Source: Dactylellina haptotyla
Lineage: Eukaryota; Ascomycota; Orbiliomycetes; Orbiliales; Orbiliaceae
Direction of reading: 5' to 3'
Assembly (NCBI GenBank): GCA_031310005.1
Contig: CM062388.1
Location: 1,054,001 to 1,118,000, forward strand
Length of the DNA stretch: 64,000 nucleotides
The first letter of the stretch is position 1, and each line of letters starts with the position of its first letter. The translations under genes and the position numbers were made by a program. Of the stretch, positions 13,501-24,318 are shown piece by piece. A model generated the notes under the pieces. That model did not search any database. It was not told where the DNA came from and was given only the letters and a program-made list of their open reading frames with translations.

Positions 13501-15094
13501 TTTCCGCGTGGCCGCACTAGATATGCTTGCCAGAACCTCCAATAAGGTTCCGACCGCACGCTGTTCTATGCAGCTTCTCGCGAGCGGAAAGCATTTTCTT
13601 CTTCACCTGGCAAAACCCGCATGTCCGAAAAAAAGTTTCTGGTAAAATATTAATGTCCATTATCGAGAATTAACAGTGTGCATTGAAATTCTCCGATCGC
13701 GTTGGTAAACGGGACGTGCTAAACAAGTTTCGGATTGTTCAGCCGAGCCGTCCTTACATCACCCAACCAAGACCAAGACCAGCCTTCTAGATTGCAAGGG
13801 ACATTTTACGCAATTGACCCGGATTTTTTGCGAATCGGTATCCCAGGGAAATAACGTGTGCGATCCCGGAAAATCGATCCTCGTACCGGAGAAGGGAGTA
13901 TATTGCACCAATTATTGCATTATTTTTCCCGAGAAACACTCCGTTGAAACAGCCCCGCAATAGAATTCTAGAAAAGTCTAGATGTAGTGGGGCTTGCGCT
14001 TGTAAGCATCGACATCAGCTTCCTGGCAACGTCCAAAACAAAGTTAAGCAATTTAGTGGGAATTGTATGCATATGCATGGTGTCTACTATCTTATTTTCA
14101 CATTAAGATCACTGTCACTATCAATGGTTCCTCTTACTTACCCAGCTGACAGGGCCGTCATTGAGTCCGCAGCTTGCGGAAAGTAAAACACCTCCGAGCA
14201 CACTTCCATGCTTTAATATAGAATAAGTATGAATCCCTATTGATCGAATTGCCAGTTCCCTGTTCCTTAACCCATTGATTATTAGAGGCTTGGAAACCTT
14301 GACCACTTTGCTTGTGAGTTCTTGTTCCACTAGCTTCTAGGCGGAGGACCCGCAGACTCTTAATAACAAGGACCAAGAACATTCAGCTCTATACTTTCAG
14401 AAAGCGATCTCCGGGTCTGGGTTTTACTAATGATCGCGGATGATTTACTCATATGTCCAGTTTCGGCTTAGCGTCGAGAATACCGGTATCGGTAGCAGGT
14501 ACTGTCTACATATGTCCACCCACGGCGATCGAATATCCTCTTATAGCGGGACTTTTCCAGCCATCTTAGTGTTTGCCGGTCTTTTCCAAAGTTATCAAAT
14601 CATGACCGCAGGAACGTAGTCAACTAGTTCGATATAACGATCTGCCGGGTATAGAATTTCTTTACCACATCTCTATCTTTTGTGTAGAAGTCGATGGTGA
14701 GACAGGTTTTCCAATATCTTAGACTTTAGAGACTATTGGAAAAACGCCTTTTTTATATATATTAAAGTTGATTTAGAACCCTTTTGCTTGAATATTTATT
14801 TGTTTGAGAAATATACAACGGCGGGAGGGATTCTCGAGTCTCCGTATGCAAGCCGAATATGCGTTGGAGAGGGAACCTCACCGACAACACAAGTGGAAGA
14901 TCGGGCAACACAAAGGGGCGTCGTGTTGGGGCTGTTGGAAGATGCGGAAGCGGAAGTGGGCGATGTTTAAGCAGGCGGATTTCGTCATCCTCCGATGGAT
15001 TGGCCAGCCGGGCGGCAGGGTCCAATGGGCAGGTCGGTCGAGGTGGGGGCGGCCGCTAGTTCGAGTGAGCAAGGCCCCGGCTGGGAGGATCTCT

Positions 15095-15110
15095 CGCATG
15101 TGCACATGCG
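15095..15110. promoter_or_regulatory. 16-bp perfect palindrome, candidate factor-binding site
   Basis: CGCATGTGCACATGCG is its own reverse complement and contains two CACATG/CATGTG half-sites. A second inverted repeat, GTCAC-C-GTGAC, lies at 15226-15236. Both are 0.8-0.9 kb upstream of the NMN adenylyltransferase start. Binding by a bHLH or bZIP factor is a guess. Confidence 0.3.
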
Positions 15111-15469
15111 CAGTCATCAATTGAGCGAGTGAGCAACAATGTCGACGAGATCTTCCGGGCAGGCAAGTAAAGTCGTCATGAGGGATCACGGGCGGCCTCC
15201 TGGCAGTCAGACCGCTGTCACTTCAGTCACCGTGACGGGCGCCGTGAATGAATTGGACTAGCTGACCGTTATTTGCCCCTCTGCGAGCTGGCGGAACGGA
15301 TTGGACGATGGCGCATGCAGCTTCCCCCACTCCACTCGCCCTCATCCTCATCCCCGGCTTCGGCTAACCCGCCGCTGCTCGCCTTTCTCTTCTGTCTGCT
15401 CAGAACCTCCTTTGTTCAGCCCTTCGGATCCTGTCTGTCTTTGACTCATCGGGCGCCGTGCCACAGTAT

Positions 15470-15493
15470 TTTATATATATATATAAATATATA
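15470..15493. repeat. AT dinucleotide tract
   Basis: A short run of alternating T and A, about 24 bp, with one AAAT interruption. It lies in the promoter region of the downstream gene. Confidence 0.6.
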
Positions 15494-16030
15494 ATCGTCT
15501 TGCGCGCCCGTTATCTTGTTCTTACTTCTGTTTCGGACAGAGACAAGCTTCCGATTGAGCGCCCCTTCTGAGCTTTCCCTGTTCGGATCCGGATTCGTAT
15601 GACTAAGAGAAACTATAAAATTTCAGCACGAGAGAAAAATAAACCCAACGGGGGAAAAATAGCTTTGAAAGCGAACGGCTTCTAGAATCCTTTTCCTTCT
15701 AATTTTACGTTTGCACCGCAACAAGGTTTAGGCTCCTCCTCCTTCCAGCCGACATCAGACTACGACACTCCACCGCCAGAATCCTCCACCACCTCCACCC
15801 CTCCACTCCTCCAACGTGTGTCTCTGTAATCGGCGGTTTCGGAACAAAAGGGCCCCCTCTGCCTCCTTCGTACTAGTAGCTCTCTTTTAAAACTCTGTCA
15901 AATTATCCATCGATTCCCAGTACTGCAGTCTGCCACTTTCCGCCTGTCCGGCAAGTCCCTAGAAAAAGCCCGCCCACCCAACCTCTCCGGTCACACTACC
16001 ACCACCACCACCTCAAGCACCATCGCAACC

Positions 16031-17251
16031 ATGACCGACGGCGCCACCGCCCACCTCAGCCAGCTCTCCGAGTCCCAATCTCACAAGTCGTACGCCTACA
16101 ACCTACCCACCTACGATGGCTACGAATTCCCCACCTCCCGCCTCCGCCAGACCCTCACCGACCCCTCCAAAGAACCGCTATGCCTGGTCGCATGCGGCTC
16201 CTTCTCTCCAATCACCCACCTACACCTCCGAATCTTCGAGATGGCGAGCGATTTCTGCAAGCTGAACACAGACTTTGAGGTCATGGGCGGCTACCTGAGT
16301 GCTGTATCAGATGCCTATAAGAAGCAAGGGCTAGCACCGGCGAAGCACAGGTTGGTCCATTCTCCACCCAAAAGCTCCCTCACGGAGCTTGCCACCAAAT
16401 CTCTATCCTTCTTTCTATTCGAGCATTCAGATATGCGAAAAGGAAAGGAAACTGTGCGATAGATCGCTAGACTAACATCCACGCCGCCAAACCCTCTCCC
16501 CTGGAGTTGAATTGGCTGTAATTGAACCATATTAGAGTCCACATGTGCCAAGTCGCCTGCGAACAAACCTCCTCCTGGCTGCAAGTCGACACCTGGGAAG
16601 CCTTCTGCCCGGAATACCTCCCCACAGCTAAAGTCCTAGACCACATCGATTACGAGCTCAATACCGCACTCGGCGGAGCTAAGATTGTCGACGCTGACGG
16701 CAAGGAAATCGGTAGAAAACCTTACAGGATTGTACTACTCGCTGGATCCGATCTGATAATGACAATGAGCGAGCCCGGTGTCTGGGCGCCGGAGGATGTA
16801 CGTCCCACGCAGACTCTAAAGTACATGCATCAATGGAGAGCTAACAGTATTCTTTTGAAAACAACAGCTAAACCACATCCTCGGCAAATACGGCGCCTTC
16901 ATCGTCGAGCGTGCAGGCACGGATGTTGACGCCGCCCTCGCCAGTCTCCAGCGCTGGAAAGACAACATCTACGTTATCAGGCAGCTGATCCAAAATGACG
17001 TTTCGTCGACGAAGATACGGAGCTTCCTGAAGCAGGGAATGAGCGTTCTATACCTAATCCCGGCGAGCGTGATCAACTACATTGTAGAAAACGGCCTATA
17101 CGTCGATGAATACAACAAAAAGATGGAAGCCGTGGTCGCGGAACAGGCGCGGGTCGAGGATGCCAAGAAGCAGAAAACCGAGGAAGCAGCCGCGGATGAA
17201 AGCGCGAACGGGGTGAAGGACAGCGATGCGGACAGCGGAGTTGAGGCGTGA
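16031..17251 (+). CDS. NMA1: Nicotinamide/nicotinate mononucleotide adenylyltransferase
   Basis: Exons 16031-16350, 16536-16797 and 16868-17251 join in phase to encode 321 residues. The enzyme transfers AMP from ATP to NMN or NaMN, the step that makes NAD or deamido-NAD. The nucleotidyltransferase signature GSFSPITHLHLR is at residues 56-67, with the HxxH-type histidines, and the second signature SSTKIR lies near the C-terminus in the stretch QNDVSSTKIRSFL. The splice junctions restore KHRVHMCQVAC and APEDLNHILGKYG, both typical of the family. A charged Lys/Glu tail of about 45 residues follows the conserved core. The pyrimidine-rich upstream leader fits a constitutively expressed gene. Confidence 0.95.
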
Positions 17252-18451
17252 GCCATAGAGACATAAACACAAGAAAAGGAAGAGACCGGGGAAAATACAC
17301 AGTATTCTTTTTTCTCTCTCTTTCATTCCTGTTTTTGTATTTCTGTTTCTCAGGTTATTCATTGGCAACATGCATTTCACTTTTGTTCGCCTTTTTAAAA
17401 GGAGGGTATCCGACAGCATATATTTTTCTGCTGAGTTTCTGATTGAAGAAGCCGGCTGCATACACTTTTGGGATTCTTTTTCTGGTTTTTCTGTTTAATT
17501 TCTATTATGCGACGGAGCAAAATCGGCGAAAATTAAAGTTTTTTTTCTCTTTCTCATATTTGATAGTGCGGTGTTATAATATATAGTCACTCACTCAAGC
17601 ACATGATTCGTACAAATCATGTCATCTACGAAAGAAGCAAGAAAAAGGGAGGCTGGAGAAGATCATAATATCATGTCCTGTTTGGGTTATTTTACGGGGT
17701 GGTCTTTCGAGTTTTTACAAATTAATGGGATTGTTATTCTTTTGCAACTTGTGGCGTTCAACCATTTTACCCTGTCATTTGGAAACCGATTTTACATTAT
17801 TTACACAAACAAGTAGACTGCGGCATTTGGCAAAGTGAGGAAGCAAAAACAGAATCAAGAGAATCGATTTTCTGCAGGTTAACTCTATAACCCCGAAGCT
17901 GTCGCTATCTAGTTCTGTCTTTCGAAGCTGCTATGCTCATTTCTCTTTCCTTTACTGCCTTACTGTATTTTTAGGGATCAATCTCACTAAAGCCGCGGGA
18001 TTTAGTTTTTGAAACCATATTATTTTCTGACAAGGCTGGACGATAGATCCTAAACCTCAGCCCGACATCAGCCCGGCTGCTAGGCTTTGTTGGATCTTGC
18101 GCTATTATCGGTCAATTGCCGAAACACCCAACTCGCATCCAGTATAGCATTTTGTATCAATATTGAATATTGGCACAGTATTTATTTGAACCTGGTTTCT
18201 ATTATAATTAAAAGCTCGAGAATAGAAGCATACCAACCACCCAGGAATGCCTTTTCAGAATTAAAAATTATATATATAAAATAAACTATCACTAAAGTAT
18301 ATAAATTCCTTTCGAAAGTAGAACCTTTAAAACCCACTTTCTTTTCTCATAAATCACGCCGAATATACAAATTTCATCAAAAGTCACATCTACACGTGGA
18401 CGCGTAAAACCGCATCTCCTACATTATCAACCCTCAGATCCGCAAAAATGT
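17252..18451. other. Intergenic region after NMA1
   Basis: T-rich sequence just after the stop is likely the 3' UTR of the adenylyltransferase gene. The rest is AT-rich with only short chance frames. I see no supported gene, repeat family or RNA here. Confidence 0.5.
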
Positions 18452-19000
18452 CTAAGCGATATCCAAATTCTCGATAACGAAATTATAAATCCGTATCCAA
18501 TCTGCCTGACAGACCGTATTTTCCACTGGTTCTAAATTCATATGATTCCCATCAGGCCCACCGCCTATATCCGAATCAAGTGCGGTGAAATAAAATGTGA
18601 GAACCCGCAATCCGCTTGCCGCGCCGTTCGCGCATGTTAATCTGATTTGATTGCCCGGAACCGGCATAGTACGACAAGGCGAACGCGCGCTGCTGCAATG
18701 AAAGTTAGCCATTAGTAACGATAATTTACACAAGCAGCCTGTGATGTTGGTTTTTTGATTGATCGAGCCCGTGCGGCCCTGCAGTATGCAGCAGCAAGTT
18801 ACCCTTAGGGCTGGCAGCGCGACCTTATTTGAACTCTTGCAGGTTTGTTTTCGATCGTGAAGAGTAAGGGTAAGCGAGGAATCCGCTGTTGGAATGGGTT
18901 TGGACCGCGGGCACTTTCGAGAGGTTCTTGTTGGTATATAGGGGCTGCTCAACAGCTGTGGTACATTCTCATGGATATCTGTTTCAATTGCTAAATTCAT
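18452..19000 (-). CDS. Weak hypothetical protein
   Basis: A single ATG-started frame of 182 residues. I do not recognise it. The last 80 residues look protein-like (ends IYNFVIENLDIA), while the first part is Ser/Thr/Cys-rich and poorly convincing. The middle holds a segment with strong intron features: a GTAACT donor, a TACTAAT/GCTAAC branch-like sequence and a TTTCATTGCAG acceptor. Removing it shifts the frame, so the intact frame and the intron cannot both be right with this start. It may be a non-coding exon plus a short downstream frame starting at MPVPGNQ (63 residues), a decayed gene, or a chance frame. Confidence 0.25.
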   Translation of the reverse strand: MNLAIETDIHENVPQLLSSPYIPTRTSRKCPRSKPIPTADSSLTLTLHDRKQTCKSSNKVALPALRVTCCCILQGRTGSINQKTNITGCLCKLSLLMANFHCSSARSPCRTMPVPGNQIRLTCANGAASGLRVLTFYFTALDSDIGGGPDGNHMNLEPVENTVCQADWIRIYNFVIENLDIA

Positions 19001-19614
19001 ATTACAATTAGTAGTTATATGTCTGAACGCATATTGATAGATGTCGACGCAAAAGACACCATCCAGCCGACAATCTATATCAGATCTAGAGTGAATATAA
19101 ATCGGAAAATATCAACTCATCTTAACCGGCGGCGCGCCCTATGCCAGTCGATTATTGAATCATTAACGTATTGGCTTCTTTAAACTCTAGATCTTCGCCC
19201 AGCTCGGTGTCGCATTTGCGCAGAATTCAGACGGGCTGTAGCCGATAAGATAGTCTATTAGCGTAAGATGATGAAGCGATTCGCTGGTCGTCTCCTCCGG
19301 ACTACAACTGTTTAGGCAAATTGGTAACTTGGTTGGCTATATGATCATTTGGTGAGCTAAGAATATCTAGCGCTAGAGATTGTCAACCAATTGATCATAA
19401 ACGCAGGAGAGTAATTAAATGAAGAATAGTTGATTGATAATATACAAATAAAAATGGAACTCCAAAATAAAAACGCCATGACAGAAGAGTACAAGGATTC
19501 AATGGGTTCCATGACTTCGTAAAATGCTAACTTATCCAATTCGCTTGAAATAATAATACGCCTGTCTGTTCCATCAACTGCTTTCGTGGTATCTGCATCT
19601 TTCCTCCAATCGAT
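19001..19614. other. Intergenic region
   Basis: AT-rich sequence between two minus-strand frames. It should contain the 3' UTR of the sulfite oxidase gene. No further feature is visible. Confidence 0.45.
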
Positions 19615-20840
19615 CTACGAATTCCCACCCTCTCCGTTCTTCACGACCTTCAGCCCCGTCAGCTCCCCAAACACGTTATACCCTACGCCCCTCAAATTCC
19701 ACTGCCCTGTCGCCAGCTCCTGCCTGTTCCCACCTTTATCCGTAGCTCTGCACAGAAAAGTCGTATCTTCCTCCACCTCCCCTCGATACTCAAACTTCCA
19801 CAACACCCAGCTCCATCTTCCGCCTTCCTTGAGAATCTTCGCATTCGTCCAGCTCTTCCCGTTATCCTTCGAAATCTCAACTTGCACCACCGGACCATCC
19901 GCACCCTGTGGTAACGCATACCCACTTATACACAACGGCTTAACCCGAGGATCTTCAATCTCCGCTCCAGACGCCGGGCAGCAAATAACGCTGTTGACGG
20001 GCATATCTAGGATACTAGGCAGCTTATGCCAATACCCCGCCGCCTGTTCCTTCGTCTCCACCTCCGGCGGCAGAATCTTATAATCCCGCTGTTGGTAGGC
20101 ATTACTCGACTCCTGCTTCTGCACGGTGATTCTATCCAGCCACTTGACCGCCCGCGCGCCCGCAACACCAGGAATGATCATGCGAACGGGGTACCCGCGC
20201 TCCGGCGTGAGTGGTTTCCCGTTCATCTTGAGCGCGATGAGGACTTCCATATCTGGGTCTAGCGCGCGGGAGAGCGGGATCGAGCCGCCGTAGTACCCGT
20301 CGTCCTGAGTGGCGGTCTGGTAGCAGGAAAAGGCAACGTGCGACGTTTGGGATGGGTCGAGTGTGGGATCTGCGAGTTTGAGGACGGTGGAGAGGAGGAC
20401 GCCGGACCATTCGGCGTTCATGACAGCGCCGTTGTGCCAGTCTATGCCCCAGACTTCTTTTTCTTTGGTGCGCATTGTGTGGCGGCGGTTGCCGGCGCAT
20501 TGAAGCGCGGAGACGACAGAGTGCTGGGTCAGAGTGTGGAGGAATGGCACAGGGAGGTCGAGTATCTTGTTAACGGAGCCATCGATCCGGAGGATGTGCT
20601 GGGTGGCATCGATGTGTGGAATTGGACTGCGAATTGAGAGTTAGTTTCGAAATTGAGATTTGTGTTGCGGAGTGTTGGGATGTTCGGAATAGGCAATCGT
20701 GGCAGATGAGGTCATTGGGGAGAGGCTTACCCATGGTTTCGGTCGTAGACGTCCTTCTCGGAGATGAACTTTTCGATTAGAACTTCGGGAGAAGGCTCGC
20801 GGTTTAGCGGTTTTTCAACCGAACCGTCGAACTGTGACAT
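19615..20840 (-). CDS. Sulfite oxidase, molybdenum-cofactor enzyme without heme domain
   Basis: Two exons, 20840-20731 and 20626-19615, join in phase to give 373 residues; the junction makes YDRNHGPIPHID, matching the RNHxPxP start of the family. The enzyme oxidises sulfite to sulfate in sulfur amino acid breakdown and sulfite detoxification. The molybdenum-ligand cysteine is Cys80 in LQCAGNRR. The substrate-pocket segment GYPVRMIIPGVAGARAVKWL is present, followed by the Mo-co dimerisation domain. There is no cytochrome b5 domain and no obvious mitochondrial presequence, so it resembles the plant peroxisomal form, which uses oxygen, rather than the animal form. The C-terminus is not an obvious PTS1 signal, so location is unsure. 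Confidence 0.92.
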
Positions 20841-23800
20841 TTTGAAGTTTGTGGTTAATTGAAGCTGTTTTCTCAGGAATTGATCACAATTTGGGGTTTA
20901 CAAGGGAATGAATGCTAAGGTGCTATGATATCACCGCTTGCCACCGAGTACTCAGGGATCTTTCTTTTTGCTAAAATCAACAGGCAGCTTTATCGATAAT
21001 GCAGGCAAGTCCCTTGAACCCATCTCGCAGGAACCTTTTGTGCATTTTTCATGCAGGGAAAAAAGGGAATGGGAGGATGGGTTTCTGAGAGGGTGTGGTC
21101 AGAATTGCAGGAAGAGACGAGAATAAGCTTACCCATGTCGTGGTCGTCTTTGGCACCATTGCAGTTGCTTTTAATTATTCCTGCAACCGAAATCCTGTCC
21201 GAAATGCACGTTCGGGGGGAGCTCGAGAACGCCACAACTTTGGAGAATTGGTCAAGGGCAGTTTTGTTGAGAATGTCTTTTGTTCCCTTAAGGTTCCGGG
21301 AAGTAAATATTAAGCACAGGCCAGCTTTCTTTGTCGAAAGGAATGTCCTAGATCTTAAAAGCTTAAGGGTACTAGTAGTATCGGCGTGGGATGTTGTTCG
21401 GATCGTGGAATTCTGGAAGTAAAATCGATCGCATTCCCCACGCTCCTATGTCTTGTTCCTCTCCACGATTTGAAATTCGAATTGAATAATAGGAAAGAGA
21501 GAAAGAGAGAAAAAGGGGGGAGGAATAGTGGCCCATTTTAATGCAGGTGTGCTTTTACGTTACGGGTCGGGTACTTGAAGCTCATATGATCACTATCGCA
21601 AACATGAATTCGCGTCTCCGTGGCATAGTAATTCCTGATGGAGAGTTATCTGGAAACATGTCGGTGAAATTCTGCGGGGTGCCGTCACAACACAACGGAC
21701 GTCTCGAGAGGTACGGTTTGGGACGGCCTTCTCGGAAACAAAAAACCTGAGAGGATACAAAGTGCAGAATATGAACAGCGAGCGGCGTTTGGCCGTTAGA
21801 CGCCGGGAGGGATATCTGGTCTGAACTTTCGTTAAGGGATTGTAGGGTTGAGGTTGTATTCGAATGTTGGGCTTGGCTTTGGAGTACGAGTTTCGAAATT
21901 TCGGCTGAGTGTTCTAGAAAGTTGCGATCTGGAATGCACAGAATTTCGGCATGCCGAGAGGGAGGAAAAGGATTGGAAGGAATCGGGGACTGGAAATTCT
22001 TAAAAGGAGACCCGTTGTTCTCGGGTTTGAGGTCTCGATTTGGGGTCAAATGGTCAAGTTCCCGATTGTTTGGGGGCCCACGAGCAATGGTGGCGGAATG
22101 TGGTCATTTCATTTGCGAGTTCAGGGCGCCGTGGGGGACATCTTACGGAAGAGGAATCGATATCAAGTTAGAATATCTTTGATGAAAAAAAATAATAATA
22201 TTTTCTGTTCCTTTGCCACCTGCCAGAGCGGCGCTTCTGTTATCAGGCCTTCATCGGCGGAATAGGGAAGTCCGACGCCTTTAGAGTCACATCGTGAGCT
22301 CTCGAGATTAATATTCAAAAAGCTGTTGGGTTGAATATGGGTGAGAAAGCGAGAAGGATGCTTGCTCGGGAGCTAAGCAGAGACTAAAGATTCCCATTGG
22401 TCATCGATAGCAGTTTTTCGTCCCGATTGGGGAGGGAGGCCAGGGCAGGGTATCGGAGGCCGCATGCTGCATATCACTGAGAATTTTCTTTTCTTCTGAG
22501 CTTTTTTAATTTTTTTTTCCCTGGCGAGACAAGGGCTCGCTCGAGAGAAGCTGGACCTGCAACTAGGTGCCTGCAATTTAGCCAGCATTCTGCCGTTCTT
22601 TTCTTAGCAGCCGGGTCAGCACATTTGAGTCGATACCCGTGTCTCGTGTCTGATGTCGGCCAGACCATCGGCCATCTCGAGTTTAAAAAATTGTGGCTTG
22701 CAGGTTGACGTTTTCTGGTACGATAAAGGTGCAGCGAACGGTGAAAATTTTGACAGGCCTCCCATCTAGCGATGCCCCAATGAGGAATTAGCGTCGGGTT
22801 GGGTCGCCAGTTGATTCATTGATATTCGCTCGGGACGAGAGGAACCGCAAGGCAATTGGAACTTGATCGAGAGAGGAGGGAAGACCAAATTAGTCGTCAT
22901 ACCATCGCGATCAGCCCAACGAAAACGTAGGGGATGTTCAGCTGTGCATGCGCGATATTCGGTATTTTCTTTTGCCGTGGTGTAGCGCATTCAATCCCGC
23001 TCGTTGCCTGCTCGTTCAGCGAGGATTGTTGAATTTCAGAGACACCACCCAGACATACCAGCCGGCTGATTGTGGCATGTAGAAAATATAGCAGCGCCAT
23101 ATGCCATAGACTAACTAACGTCCTCTGCGGCGACCGTCTCGTAGTATGTGCTTTGGTGGTTGTATAAAACAGGACATGCTTCCGGTGTGCGTGTCTGTGT
23201 GAAAGAAAGCAAGATCTTCTCTCGACCATGCCTCTCCTCCTTTCCATCCAACCTCGCCAGAAACAATAAAGAAGAACAGACCAGACGGTTTCCGTTCGAA
23301 GAGTCGAATATCATCTTCCTCTTCGGCAGACCGTACTAGCATCCCAGAAATTAAAAAAACACGATAACATATATAATACTATCAAACCGTATAGAGGACG
23401 CCCTGCGAACATCCTCCTCCTCGCCGCCTGCGATCAAACCCGCTTTTCTCATACCTCAACGTCTCGATTCCGGACTAGCCAGAAGGTAGGACCGTGATAC
23501 CCTTGCGCATCGCGGCCCAAGCGAGGGAAGGTGCAAAAAAAATAAAAAATAAAAAAAAAAAACTAGACAGACTAATTTGGTGTCGTCCCAACGGTTCGCT
23601 CGCCAGCGTTAGGCCGAACTGAGCTCCACCGCAGCAGAACATTGGCAGCTGGGATCCCGCCCAAAAACGTCATTCTGCATCACCGCCGCCTTCGAAACCA
23701 CTCAGTTTCCCGACACCGTATCGGTCCAGTCGACGGCACACTCCTCGGACGAGAGAGACATTCCTGCACCGTCCAGCGCTGCTTCAGTAGTTTGTTAGTG

Positions 23801-24318
23801 CCAATCGGTTCCTCTGCCTTTATATACGATTCCCGTGTCCCCGCATCTTTTCCCCAGTTTGAAGTCCCATAGCCCCCGATTGTACTCTCTTCCTCGCAGC
23901 ACAATCGAACTTCCCATCGTCTCCCACGTCCTCTTTCATACATATTATCGCCGTTTTTGGTCCATTTGAGAGTTTGGGGGCGAGACAGAACGTAAGAAAA
24001 TTCGGTCTGTGCAAAGTCACCGATTGCCCTCGAGCCCCGATCGCAAACCTGCCCAATTGTCCCCCGTCTCGCTCGCTTCCGTTCGAAAAAGGACTTCCCT
24101 GCGAGAAAGCGCCCGATAAGAAGGAGTCTTGCTAACGCCGCTGGTTTCACCTCCCAGAAGATTTCCATCAGGTAAATTCGCTCATCCCTCTTCGCCACCC
24201 CGTCCCTTCCGCTGGAGCTCGACCTCGCCCAGAAATACTCACGACTTCTCACCATCCCCTCCGGAAGTCTCCCTTCTAACCGCATATACTCACTCCTCTA
24301 CCATAGCACACCGCAGAA
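20841..24318. other. 3.5-kb divergent intergenic region
   Basis: It lies between the sulfite oxidase start (minus) and the glycogen synthase start (plus) and must hold both promoters. The right-hand 900 bp (about 23400-24318) is strongly pyrimidine-rich, as in long fungal 5' leaders, and includes A-rich runs near 23540-23565. Short frames on both strands have no recognisable protein character. The GA-rich run at about 21500-21525 is a simple-sequence tract. Confidence 0.5.

Larger units (their letters stand above)
10536..16030. other. 5.5-kb gene-free interval
   Basis: No open frame longer than about 100 codons with protein-like composition was seen on either strand. The first few hundred bases must hold the adhesin promoter, and the last 500-700 bases are pyrimidine-rich and hold the NMN adenylyltransferase promoter and leader. 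I could not recognise a transposon. Base composition looks mixed rather than strongly AT-rich, so it does not resemble a heavily RIP-mutated block. Confidence 0.6.

Noticed and set aside
21582-22049. Minus-strand frame of 155 residues upstream of the sulfite oxidase gene
   Set aside because: No recognisable domain, no splice support and mixed composition; lies in the long sulfite oxidase-GSY1 intergenic region.
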